Shown here: positions 53,101 to 64,000 of the stretch, one piece after another | Position numbering within the stretch: position 1 is the stretch's first letter | Layout of the letters: each line of letters opens with the position of its first letter | Source: Nemopilema nomurai | Lineage: Eukaryota; Cnidaria; Scyphozoa; Rhizostomeae; Rhizostomatidae | Direction: 5' to 3' | Length of the DNA stretch: 64,000 bases | Assembly: GCA_003864495.1 (NCBI GenBank) | Contig: PEDN01001388.1 | Coordinates: forward strand, 1 to 64,000 | Translations under genes and position numbers: made by a program | The notes under the pieces: generated by a model | Seen by the model: the letters and a program-made list of their open reading frames with translations, nothing else | The model's database searches: none | Told to the model about the DNA's origin: nothing

Positions 53101-56100
53101 GAACTGCTCCGCTTTTTACACTCGGTGCTGCGTACATCGACGAAAACGTGAAGCCAAAGGTTGCCCCAATATACCTTGGTATTTGGTATGCTACTATATT
53201 TTTCGGACCTGGAATCGGGTTTGTCGCTGGTGGATCTTTGTTGGAAGTTTACGTGGATCTCATTCAGGTATTTGAAATTTGCGTAAATTGATACTTTAAG
53301 CCGAAGACTCTGCCTAACCTATAATAATTTTGGAAGGCTCTTTTAAAAGGATTACTCCCAGTAATTCTGCTCAGACTTGAATAACATTTACTGAAACATA
53401 TACCCATATTGTATTGTAAGTTAACGAGTATATATTCAGGCATTTAGAAGACAGATTGCTTAGTGCTGGAACACTCGAGGGCTCCATTTGCACCTGCACT
53501 TAACACTATCTTCTCCTTTGCCCAACAGCCAGTGGGGCTCAACCTAAGTCCGGACGACCCCAGATGGATCGGAGCTTGGTGGCTGGGTCACTTTTGCGGA
53601 GGCCTGTTGATCTTCGTCACGTCGTGTGCCCTGTTCGCCTATCCACGGCATATGCCCGGATCGAGGGCCTTGCGAGAAAGGGCCATCCTCGAGGGAAAGA
53701 TCCGCCCGGAAGACACGAGAATTCAAGGAAAGCTAAAGGAGATGGCACCGGCTACCATGAGCTTGCTTAGAAATCCGACCTACATGTTTAACACCCTGGC
53801 AATGGCCTGCTGCACGAACATCGCAACCGGACTCGGGCCATTCATTGTCAAGTACCTGCAGTCCCATTTCGGCGCCTCCAACGCGAAGGCCGGTATTTCA
53901 GTGGGAATGACCTTGATACCGGGCACGGCGGGTGGCATTTTCATTGGAAGCGTCCTCATGAAGCGGCTGAAGGTCAGAGACTCCTGCCAGATTGCTGCAA
54001 AATATTGCTTCATCTTCCAGCTGTTTGCCGTTGGCAGCGTGGCCTCGTTTCTGATCCCCGGCTGCGAACCGCCAAGGCTAGCAGGGATCCATCAACCGTA
54101 TTTTGGAAGGTGGGTCATACGAGGCTCTGGTTTCATTTTTAACACGTTGCACCCTTGAAACCTGGCTTTCTTCTTTTCATTCTTTGTGATATGATAAGGT
54201 TTCTATTAGGTGAGCTTGTGTTGGTATGTGTATTTTTTTGATAAATGATCAAGTTCTTTTTGTCTGCCTATCAACGAACGCACTAGAAAAGATCAAGGAA
54301 GAAAGAACTTTGGTTCCGATTTGGATGCAGAAGGATCAGCCGTTTCATTAGCAAATTTTTACCATACGGTTTCTCGGCGGAGAAGCGTCATTTTAATCTG
54401 ATGCATCTAAAAAATGATGAAATTTTCTCTGGACAGTGAACAGTAATTCGGTGGCATTCATTGTAGTTGGAGAAAAGGCTCTTCTTGTGCGTAGGAAGCT
54501 GGAAAGCTTAGGATTAGACACATTGATATGCTGAACCTATAGACAAAACCATCTGAAAATGTCCGTTTATTTGTTCGAAGAAACAGAAACATGTCTGCTA
54601 GCAGCTAATAAGAAGCAATTTAATGGAGGATCACTCGTTTGTTTAACGTTTTCTGCCAACGCTTATTTTTCTATCACTGTGTCATGTTGCAGCCACTCTG
54701 CTGCCAGAAGATGATCGAGAAAAGAGTTTTTGTGAATTGCATCGTAAAAGCGGGCTGCTTGGTTTGGCCCAGCGAGACATAACAAATATGAGCAAAACAA
54801 AGAACAGCTTTGTGAGAATCCATCTTCCAAGTCTGGATTTCAAGCTTGAAATTTCGACATTAATAAAGGAACATAGTTCAGCTTTTGCTCTAAGGGCGTT
54901 GTCGTATGGTGAAATCGATTGCCTGGCTTCATCTGTTTGGAGTTGGGTCAAAGTAGAAACTGGACAAAAACTTTGTTATTTTGGCGGGAGAGTTCGATGA
55001 CGTCAGATTGTATTTAAGTCAAAGCGTTGAAGATGGGTTTTGAATCGAGCTTATGCTATCATTTAGGGAAACGTTGAAAAATTTCTCCTACATGCAGAGT
55101 TGAAAAGTTGGCAATGGTGGAATATTGGAGCTTTGTCTGTTGAGGCCAATTGGATTGTTTTGATGATTTTGTCTGCCGTAAATCTTTCATAGTATTGGAT
55201 AGGTTTATGTAGCTGGATAACGGATAGGCAAATCTCCATTGCGAAAATTGTCGCTTTTATACTGACGATTTTATGGCACATAATATCCAACTCACAATAG
55301 CTTGGCATGCCAAATATCTGACTTAACCGCTTTAACCTCGTTATTTCTTCATCCAAGAAAAGTAACTCGGCTCGGCCATTTTGCAATATGTACACAGGAA
55401 GACCAATTCGCCGGCGAAAAAGCAAAAACATTTCGCACAATTGAGATTTGCCTTATTACAACCGGAATGTCTATGTGCAGATATCTTCAGCCTATTCACA
55501 TTTAAAGAGCACGGAATTAGGCCTTCAATGACGTCAAGGAAGTAATTGGGGCGAAGAGTGACTGACTGGAGCGCCTTACTGACAATTTCTAAGTATAGTA
55601 GAAGATTCTAGGTCGGATTTCAGAACCATTCGGTAGAGGTCAAAGCTAGTCAAAGCATGGCGTAAAAAGATTAGACTGTGCTAAACAAGCGAATTATCAT
55701 GTCAGTGTGCAAGCTTTGATGATTTTGTTTTAAATTCAATTATCATCAGTTCGCATTTTTGCACAGTCGTACAAGATTGGCCTAAAACTTGCAGTTTTGC
55801 AATCCTGCTGGATGCTGTTTAAGTTTCTGATTCAATTGTGATTTTTCCAACACATGTTTAAGCCATTTATGGCCATAATTGAGTTATATTGATCGCTATG
55901 TCTGAAGTTAATGACTTTGTTTAAAAACATTGATTTGCAAGTTCTAAACTACAGCTTTTCTGCTGTTTTAGTGATCAGGTTGGGAATCTGACGTCAGCAT
56001 GCAATGCGGGCTGCTCCTGCGATGCGGTCCAGTTCTCCCCTGTGTGTGGTGTTGACAAGCTCTCCTACTTTGCCCCATGCCACGCAGGCTGCCACGCCAG

Positions 56101-59100
56101 AAAAGATATGCACGTGAGAATTCTAGTTCTTTTATTTATTTTCTTCAATCATTCTATATCGAGGAAGCAACTTTGAGAATAATTTTCATTTTCAGATTTG
56201 TACATGAGATTTAAAATGTACATAAATAGGTTCGTCTGAAGTTTTTTTAGTCAACTAGAAACTTTTGATAATAAGTAATAGAAATATACTTTCTGTCTTA
56301 TGTATCTTAGTTTAATTCTCGCTTCTTCTTTGTTTACTTCCATTTCTAACAACTACTGGTTCATTCTTTTATAATCTTTCTCAATTTTTCTAACTGAGCC
56401 ATCCTCCCCAAATAGCCTTGGAATCGACCATTAATCCAGAAAATTTAAGTGATTTATAACGGCAATTGCGTCGTGCTTCCTAAACGGAAAAATTTATTTT
56501 GCTTCCCGGATAACTTTTGTTGTTCGTGCTATTTTGAAAGCAATGTTGCCGCAAATGAATGCCTTGCGGCAATGTAGCATGTAAAGTGTTTAGCCTTTTT
56601 TGTGGTCAAGGTGGTAGCGTGACCTCGCAATTCTTTTTGACCTAGAGACGTATTCATTTTTCAAGTCAAGAAGCTGAATTTTATCGTACATCAAGTATTT
56701 AAAAGCATTCAGATCAAACGCAAAACTCTGAATTATTCATGACTTTAGTTTGAATAGGCTGTCAGAATTTTGTCTTATTAAACTCCAACAAGCTCCGTTT
56801 TCTCACGATTTGTTGTCCTATGCGATCATGTTTCAAAGGTTATCTGATTTTTCATATCTGGGATGCAAAGTTGCACGTCATACAGGTGTAATTTCAGTGT
56901 TTTCCTACCGTAAATCGCTGCACAGACTTTGCATTTGGAAAGTCATCTATGCAGCTGTTATGAGTGGAAGACGTGGGACTAGCAGTTCCGTTGAAATATA
57001 TTGAAACTGTCCGAGGTTGAAATTTAAGCAGAAAGTGTTTTAGCGGCATCTTGGCAAGTTATAGATAATGTACATGCAAATGGATTGTACGAAGTTTAGA
57101 CGTTTGCTTCGGCCTTTGCACCCTGAATCAAACATTGGAGCAAAGTCACGGAAATATAACATTTGCACAGTCACTGACCGAAGGCAAATCCTCAAAAAAT
57201 AATAGAAGCTCTTATGGCACACTTAAGCCACGCCCGTTTTTGTGAGAAAGGTTTGCCTACTAGGGTGTTTTGTGTGGGGGAAGTTTAACAACTTTTCAAG
57301 ACCCTGCATAGGAGCTTAGATTACATTGAAATGTCTAAATATCTAAGCAATGTCTGCCCCTCTCTGTTAAAATTGAGTGAAATGAGTGAATAGTGGAAAG
57401 TTAACGACAGACTCTCAGAAAGTTTGCGTACGCAGCATTTTGGCGGTGTTAAACAATGACGTCATTTCACAACAAGTAAGAGGTAGGCTTGACACTTAGA
57501 ACTGTGAACATGTCCTTACAAAAGAGTGCCACAAATGATATATACCAATATGGCCTTTTCTGCAGTCTTAATTGACGCTGGCTTTTGTTTGAAGGGATAC
57601 ACGGACTGCGACTGCATCAACCCGAAGCTGAATGCAACCCGCATCAACGTGACCGGACAGACGAATCCCAAAATACCGGAGATCAGTGTCCAGGTTGTTC
57701 CTGGCCTATGTGACCGGGAATGCGGGAGCATGATCCCGTTCCTGGTTGGCGCCCTTCTGATTCTGCTTCTGAGCTTCATCAGTGCCATTCCAAGCAAGAT
57801 GGTGGTGATGAGGTGAGAAAACTTTCTTCTCTATTGTGGTAAGAACAGTATGTTATACTGAATAGTCGAGCTAAAACGGGAGCTGGAGATTTAATTTGAT
57901 AATGGAAACGGAATATTTGTCACGGGTATTTTTGGTGTTCCGTCCGTCAGGGATAAGCCATAGTTCTGCCCGGCAAGCTACTTGTTTACTTACTGGCTTG
58001 CTTCGTTTTGATCAGGTTGTCTGGTCATCTGACGAAATGCGAAGGGGGCTCTGTTTCTTCCTCCGAATCCATGTGATTGGATCTTTCGCGTGACGTATAC
58101 TTATGAAATATACAAGTATTAAAACCTATGCTATAGACATTGGCGATCCTTTTTGTCATGAAAATTTAATTTTAATACAAAACAAACAGCACCTTCGTCG
58201 CGACGTAGCTAGTGTCCATCAACACAACTACTTTTAGCCATGTTTTTTATTGTAGAGCGCTCGACATGTTTTAAGTTGCTTTATCAAGTGTCCCTTGTTA
58301 TGTGGTCATCAGACAATTTTATAATTGTCACAAGAAATATACAGACTGACACTAGAACGTTTTCCTGTCCTAACCGACTTACAAATGATTTTAATACGGA
58401 TCCCGCACAAACTGTTTCGCTCTGTTGTATTAACACTGTTACTTTTATCGACTAATGAACGATTTACTGTTTCTCAACCGTTCTGTTTTCGAAGTCATTT
58501 TAATTTTCTGCTGTATAGGAAAATGTTTCTGTGTACGCGCAGGGGAAAATTAAATGGTGTATTTTTTCAAAATGTCCCTCCTTTGTTCCACTTGTGGCCC
58601 TAAATGCTCGAGCATGCGGCCCTATTTGGAGTGTGAAGCAAGATGGATCCTAAATTGGCACACAACGTTTCACTTTGTCCTGCAGGTGTGTTCCGGATAA
58701 CGAGAGAGCGTATGCGCTTGGCGTGCAGTGGATATTTCTGAGTCTGCTCGGCTCAATGCCTGGACCTGTGTTGTTCGGCCTGTTCATTGATCAGTCATGT
58801 GACTTATGGGAGAAGACATGCTCTGGAACCGGCAATTGTCTCCAGTACAACAATGTCAAGCTGAGTTACATGCTGTTTGGTGCAACTGGCTTGTTTCAAG
58901 GTAAGCCTGCTTTCACCATATACCTTCCATTATGCTTTGATTCATTGTAACCAAAAATTGCCATCATTCTCCTTCTTCTATTATGCACAACAATGCACTA
59001 CTTCATAAGGAAGTTATCCATGTTTGTGCATTGTGCTTCATTTCGATGGAATTACATTCATTTTTTTAAGAAATACGCTATAAGAAACGGTAGGCTCAAT

Positions 59101-59899
59101 TTTGTGTGAGTTAAAAAACAACCCTACGCAAATTGAAAATACTAAGAACTTTTATAGTTTGCAGTTTTAACTTCCCAGTTGCCACTCGAAAGAGTCTAAA
59201 CACTGAAGATTACTGTATATTGCAAGACCACCTGACATGCAGTTTGCATTCATTCTCTTTAAATTTGCATACCAACTTTGTCTCAGCTGGGAGGCTGCTC
59301 CTTATCTTTTTTACGATATTTGCCCATTTGAGGTATCTTTCTGTGAGTGGAGTAGTGAAAATTTCTGGAAAATATTGTTTGCAAGTTGTGTGGAGCAGGG
59401 TTGCTGAGGGACTTAATAATACAACATCGTCCACCATTCTTCAAATTAGCACATTCAATTTAGGAAACGTAATAAAATTTTGGTAGCAAAATGGCCAGAA
59501 AATTTAAAAAACAGACCTTAAGAAACACCGGACCTTACTTTCTTATAAAAAGGAGTGTTTCACGTAAAACGCTTCTTTGAAGTGTTCTACTCTGTAAATA
59601 AAGAACAACGATAAAAATGGACTATTTTTCTTGCTAAAGTTTTGTCGGCTGTTTTCTACCTGCTGTCTTGGAAGCTGTATAAACCCCTGCCAAATGCAAA
59701 ACAGTTGTTGGACGATTTCGACGACTCCAAAGGAGAGGACGAGGACGGCAGGAACTCAGTTACAGTTTCAAACATCACCGAGGGAACTGTCGTCGAGGAC
59801 CTTGACAACAACACGTTTTTCTCTAAAGGCATTTTGCCATTGGTTCAGCCCGGCGTTATGAACGCGAAGCCGGTTTTCATTTATGAGTCGGCCATCTAG
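50133..59899 (+). CDS. Organic anion transporting polypeptide (SLCO family)
   Basis: Plasma-membrane transporter for amphipathic organic anions, expected to have 12 membrane segments. Exons: 50133–50322, 52699–53267, 53529–54109, 55972–56113, 57595–57812, 58686–58900 and 59640–59899, totalling 2175 nt (724 aa). The N-terminal tail leads into NTPKWFLFFLVCYSAAQG; GMIVQGFTNVGLSTLEKQF follows, as in the family. The OATP signature appears as DDPRWIGAWWLG (about residues 262–273). A Kazal-like extracellular loop, rich in cysteines (CNAGCSCDAVQFSPVCG ... PCHAGC ... TDCDC), spans exons 4 and 5. After it come IPSKMVVMRCVPDNERAYALG and PGPVLFGLFIDQSC, typical of the late membrane segments. The exon 5 acceptor (57594) was chosen because the alternative at 57565 reads into a stop. 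The subfamily is not assigned. Intron 1 holds a pyrimidine-rich minisatellite. Confidence 0.92.
52330..52503 (+). repeat. Pyrimidine-only minisatellite, CTCCATCCTTCCC unit
   Basis: About 170 bp is almost wholly C and T, with ten CCATCC blocks at 10–26 bp spacing. It lies in intron 1 of the transporter gene, 200 bp before exon 2. The purine-rich opposite strand has runs of G that could fold. Such strand-biased tracts can form triplex DNA, which is inference here. Confidence 0.9.
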
Positions 59900-60264
59900 A
59901 TTTGACTGCGTTTATTTAGAATACGCAGCAGAGGCTAGTTAAGACAACGAGGTTTATTTACTCGTGCTAATATACGCTGCGTGGTTACAAATGCTCTCAA
60001 TACACTGTGACTTGGTAAAATATTGTGGGTTTGATGACAACAGCCTTACTTTAGTATGACAAAACTGCAATGATCGTCGTTTTGTGTCTTGATGATGCAA
60101 AGACATTTCTTTTGGTGCACTAGGTGCTATACATTGAGAAGTTGATTTTTATTTTAACTATCAAAAAGTTATCTTGAAGAGTTCAAGCAAATGTTTAAGG
60201 AAATGCTTTTGGAGGAAGACCCTTTCCACCAAAAAATCCATTGAATGGGAAATTGAGATAAAGA

Positions 60265-60323
60265 ATCTTTATTTTCTAAACAGCAAACAGCAAAAGAGGA
60301 TCTTTATTTTCTAAACAGCAAAC
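60265..60323. repeat. 24-bp direct repeat pair
   Basis: The same 24 bases, beginning ATCTTTATTTTCTAAACAGC, occur at 60265–60288 and 60300–60323, a recent local duplication. Confidence 0.85.
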
Positions 60324-61550
60324 GTCTTGTTGAGCAAGACTTCCAATTTTTTTGGCAGCAACGTTGGAAAAGGTGAACAAAAGCCCGACTATTCCAAAAG
60401 CTAATCGGTCCTTCACCCTTAATTACGCCGTTGAAGGCCTTTCATGTCTTTTTACCACCAATTCTTCGTCAAAATTGGCAAGGGTGAAGTGTCTTATTAT
60501 CACCTTAGGCCTACGTTTTTCGGCCACTGTGACTTCGCCATCCGCCATCTTGCCGCCGTTCGTAAAGTCTTTTTAGGCAAGTTACTTATTCGGTAGGGCA
60601 ATTCACTCAGCCCTTGCCATTTTCTGATTAAAATCTGCAGTGTATTCAGAGTATCTGTGTCGGCGATTTTTCATGTTATCGGGTTTTGTGCAGTGATAAA
60701 CTAAATGTAAATTATGCTTGTTTGATTGTTTTGTTATTTGACCAAAAGTCTGGAGGGTGGATGCCGCTCTTCCAAACGAAAGTCGACAGTAGTATGTATC
60801 AGGGTATATTGTAAATAGCAGTTTTTTAGCTTCAGAAACTGTTATCGGACCAGATAAGAACTCTATTGCAGTAAAACGATTTATTGACAGAACAGTTGAA
60901 TTCAGAGAGTAATAACTTTTTTGACAATTATAATGTTATGTTGGCTGAAACTCAAATCAGCACACACTGTCAAAGACTTTAAGAGTGCTTCAAGCAAACG
61001 TTTTGTGTCACGTGACTGTTTTCTTCGTTGAGGATGATTTCGATTCATAGGTGTGCAAATCTATGGCAGAATGTTTTTTAACTCGAGACACTATTGGCAA
61101 GTCGTAATGCCGAAAATCCCGTCTCCCCCCTGATGTTTTTAATTGTTCCCTTAAACCTCATACCAGCTGGTATATAGAATCTCTTTGGACAAATGCATGC
61201 GTGGATGTCCGATGCATGCGTGGTGAGACAGTCTTTCGCTGTTCCGGTCTGTCTTGGAGCTGGCCTCCATTTCAACTCGGTCCTTAGAGCAAACCTCGCT
61301 TCGTTGCCATTTGCTGGGATCAGATGTGCATGTTGATTGATTTCCAAGGAGCTGATGTATAGCATGTTAGGATCAATCATTAGACAAGTAGGGTTATCTA
61401 AACAATATAGAGGCAACCAAGATTAGCTACCCTTGATTTGTCATTAGTTAAAATTACGCAAAATGGAGCCACATAGCGTTTTAACCAAAGCTCCACAATC
61501 CTGAATAGGTTCGATTTAATCATAGACGTAAGGCTAAAAAGACTGACCGA

Positions 61551-61652
61551 CCCTCCCCAGCCATTTAATCATTACCCTCCCCAGCCATTTAATCATTACC
61601 CTCCCCAGCCATTTAATCATCACCCTCCCCAGCCATTTAATCATTACCCTCC
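61551..61652. repeat. 24-bp tandem array, about 4.3 copies
   Basis: Units beginning CCCTCCCCAGCCATTTAATC start at 61551, 61575, 61599 and 61623 with only one base difference in copy 3, followed by a 6-bp partial copy. Confidence 0.92.
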
Positions 61653-62658
61653 TTAGGCTATGGAAGGCACGTGCTGCTGTCTCTTATTGTGTCGTTCGTG
61701 TCACTTCAACAGCCACCTTGCTGAACATGAATCTAGAAAGTGTGATTTCACTTTCAACATGCGATTGTATTTGGTTATCAATAGAAGCTATAAGTCCCTG
61801 TTTTGTATATAATTTAATTGTCCTACTTAAGATAGGCGTTAAAAATATAATTTTGCGTTTTCGTATGTGATACCAAATCTGAGTTTATATCGAATAGCCC
61901 GTTACTGATTACCTGAGTATTGGATAATATACAAAGATTAAAGTATTGAACGTTAACAGTGTCTCTCTCGGAATCGATTTCTAAGCGCTTATGCTGGTCC
62001 CAAGCAGGCCACACCATATCAACTCCTCACCCCCTCCCCTACAAGCAGCCCCCAATTTGATGGAAAGTGAAGCCAAATGCACGCGAAAGCACACAATTCC
62101 TACCCAATTTATAATTGCTTTCTCACTCTCCGCACAACCAGAAAATCCATATCTTGTTGCTGTAGAACATATAGCCCTATGCCAGAATCCAAAGAAAAAA
62201 CGAAGTTTACACGGGCTCTCTAGAAACAAATATTCACATACGCTAATTTCACTTTATAACAGATATATATATATATAAATTATTCATTCAAAAAATCTGT
62301 ATGGAGCATATCCAAGTTAGAAAATATATTCTTGAGTAAAAGAGGAGGTTCTGACATGCCACTGGGGGTCCTGTTCTTAAGTCTTTAGCATGGATGGACA
62401 AAACGTTGTGTTCATTGGACTGGAGCAGAGTAAAATAGCCATTTGCGTATTGTAGATGTTGCTGGGAGAAAGACAGACATCTAAGGGGCAAAAGCTAAAT
62501 GCAACTTTTGAAAAATCAATTGCTTGTTTGGGGAAGTCCCAAAGCGAAAGGGACAACGCTGCTCACTCTTTGAATAGTTTTAAAAACTAGATGATCTGTG
62601 TTGCGTAATATATAAAAATGTTTAAATAATTTGCTCTTGCAGTTAAGCTGCTGTTGCA

Positions 62659-63939
62659 TCACAGATCCTCGAAATCAGTGTCCGGGTCGGTTGAGGTGCC
62701 ATGGAAAGAGGAAACTGCAAGACAAAAACAAATATGAATATTAAAAGGGTTATGAGTTGGCTGATTCTGTCTGGCCTAATGAGGCCTAGACGTACACTGT
62801 CTCTTGTGAGATCACGCTTTCACCAACCAGGTGATGAGAAAAAGCATTTCGGTTATCTCGGTAAGTTTGCACTGTCTACTGATAATATCAATGAAAACGC
62901 TCTTCTTGAGCGTGAATTCCTTGACAGAGGAATTGGCTCGCCGTGAATGTCTTAATGGTAAAAGTATTTAACATAACGTACCTTCAGAGCCAAAATCAAG
63001 AAGTGAATGCATCCGCATATCTGTGTCCATTGCATTGCTGCTGTTATCCTTGGTAATATCTTGAGCATTCTCGTGACATTTGTCTTCCCTATCCGCTTCT
63101 GTTTCCTCCTCTTCTATCGGCTCAGCGCTGTCTGCCTCGTTTTCAACCATTATCATTCGCTTCGAGTGCGAGGTTAACGGCTTTAAAATCGGCAATGATT
63201 TCGCCTGTTTTACTTTCTCCTTTAAATCTAAGATCCTAACTATCGACTTTGCTTTCTGCACTGATTTATCCCATTTCTCTTTATAATTCGTTTTACTTCT
63301 GACAAAACTCTTTTTTACAAACGTATACTCTTTTCCTTCCTCCGGCAGGCCATACGCGTAGCGATCGACCTCTGGCGTGTCCAACGCGGCCACTGAGACG
63401 TACGTACTACTAACTCGCTTCTTCTTCTCACTCCAGAACTTCTTTCTCACGTTTTTCAGCTCGTTCATGTTTGAAATATTCCTGTTATACCTCTCCAGCG
63501 ACTGCTGTTCACTCTCACACATTTGTCGCTGGACCTGCGCGCGATGTTTGTCTCCGATGTTCTTTTCCAGCTGCTTTTTTCGCTGTTTATGAAAGGCAGT
63601 GCTCTTGTCGATATAAATGCTCGAAGCCTTCTTCATTCTTGCGAGTGATAAATCGCTAAGCAAAAGGACTTTATTGTTTGTTGACTGTCTGGCAGACATA
63701 GCCGAATCCATATGCAGACTTAATTGAACAGTTTTCAGACCAGCAGAGTTTCGCAGGTCGGTTTCCAAACTCCTACAGCTGTTTTTCTCGTCCTTCCAGC
63801 AGAAGTTATGGCCGACCTCCGGCTCGCTAAAAGTTTTTCTATTCAAAATACTTCGAACTGCCGAAAACCCGAAACTGCTGCGCTCCTTCGCCCCTTCGTT
63901 GACAAATGCGGCTCCGTTCCACTGACCTCGCTTCTGCAT
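62659..63939 (-). CDS. Unrecognised lysine-rich protein, two exons
   Basis: Exon 62982–63939 joins exon 62659–62714 through a GT–AG intron (GAAG/GTACG ... TGCAG/TTTC), in phase, for 1014 nt (337 aa). An in-frame TGA lies upstream of the ATG at 63939, so this start is reasonable, although an earlier exon beyond the window cannot be excluded. The protein has a Ser-rich start, a basic, helix-prone middle (residues about 95–175, rich in Lys, Arg, Gln and Glu, coiled-coil-like), a segment with EVDRYAYGLPEEGKEYTF, a second basic stretch and an acidic region with EPIEEEETEADRED. It ends DPDTDFEDL. No signal peptide or membrane segment is apparent. I do not recognise the family; the charge pattern would suit a nuclear or cytoskeletal protein, which is a guess. 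Confidence 0.72.
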
Positions 63940-64000
63940 GAGACCTTGATCAGCAGTTGTTACTATGAATGATCAAAAAGAGGCAAACGATAGTGATTTG

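Larger units (their letters stand above)
59900..62658. other. Intergenic region between the transporter and the right-hand gene
   Basis: Convergent 3' ends of the two genes. No coding exon is convincing; a 112-codon open frame on the minus strand (61078–61416) shows no family features. The stretch has a 24-bp direct repeat (60265–60323), a 24-bp tandem array (61551–61652) and a short TA run near 62265. Confidence 0.45.

Noticed and set aside
57516..57797. A 93-codon minus-strand open frame
   Set aside because: It is the antisense shadow of transporter exon 5.
61078..61416. A 112-codon minus-strand open frame
   Set aside because: No family similarity and no splice context; overlaps short local duplications (GATGCATGCGTGG).

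Overview
This is nuclear DNA from an animal. Every recognisable gene is split by short-to-medium GT–AG introns (one intron is AT–AC), the DNA is AT-rich, and the proteins are standard metazoan ones: an SR splicing factor, SLBP, DHX16, MAK16, PCGF3/5 and an organic anion transporter (OATP). Gene size, compact introns and the mix of hAT and tRNA-derived repeats suggest an invertebrate, perhaps a cnidarian. That placement is inference; nothing in the window fixes the phylum.

Layout. (1) 266–3285, minus: a VPS9-domain protein (likely Rab5-type exchange factor) running off the left edge. (2) 4580–8145, minus: an SRSF10/12-like SR protein whose RNP1 motif is interrupted by a U12-type AT–AC intron. 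(3) 10197–12774, plus: SLBP, the histone mRNA stem-loop binding protein, with strong E2F-type motifs around exon 1. (4) 14274–17418, minus: DHX16, without introns and with one frameshift. (5) 17687–27323, plus: MAK16, starting 268 bp from DHX16 head to head; its first intron carries an apparently intact autonomous hAT-like transposon (18479–21944) and a later intron carries a tRNA-derived SINE. (6) 30240–36125, plus: a PCGF3/5-like Polycomb RING protein; its third intron holds an internally deleted relative of the same hAT element (31811–32682). (7) 36126–50099: about 14 kb in which I find no convincing gene. (8) 50133–59899, plus: an SLCO/OATP transporter with a Kazal-like loop. (9) 62659–63939, minus: an unrecognised lysine-rich protein.

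The genes are independent transcription units, but several share themes. SRSF10-like and DHX16 act in pre-mRNA splicing, SLBP in replication-dependent histone mRNA processing, MAK16 in 60S ribosome assembly and PCGF3/5 in Polycomb repressive complex 1. Exon coordinates were placed by eye from splice sites, reading phase and family similarity. For SRSF10-like, SLBP, MAK16, PCGF, SLCO and the transposase the exon sums are exact multiples of three and end at a stop, which is good internal support. The VPS9 gene is only partly resolved.
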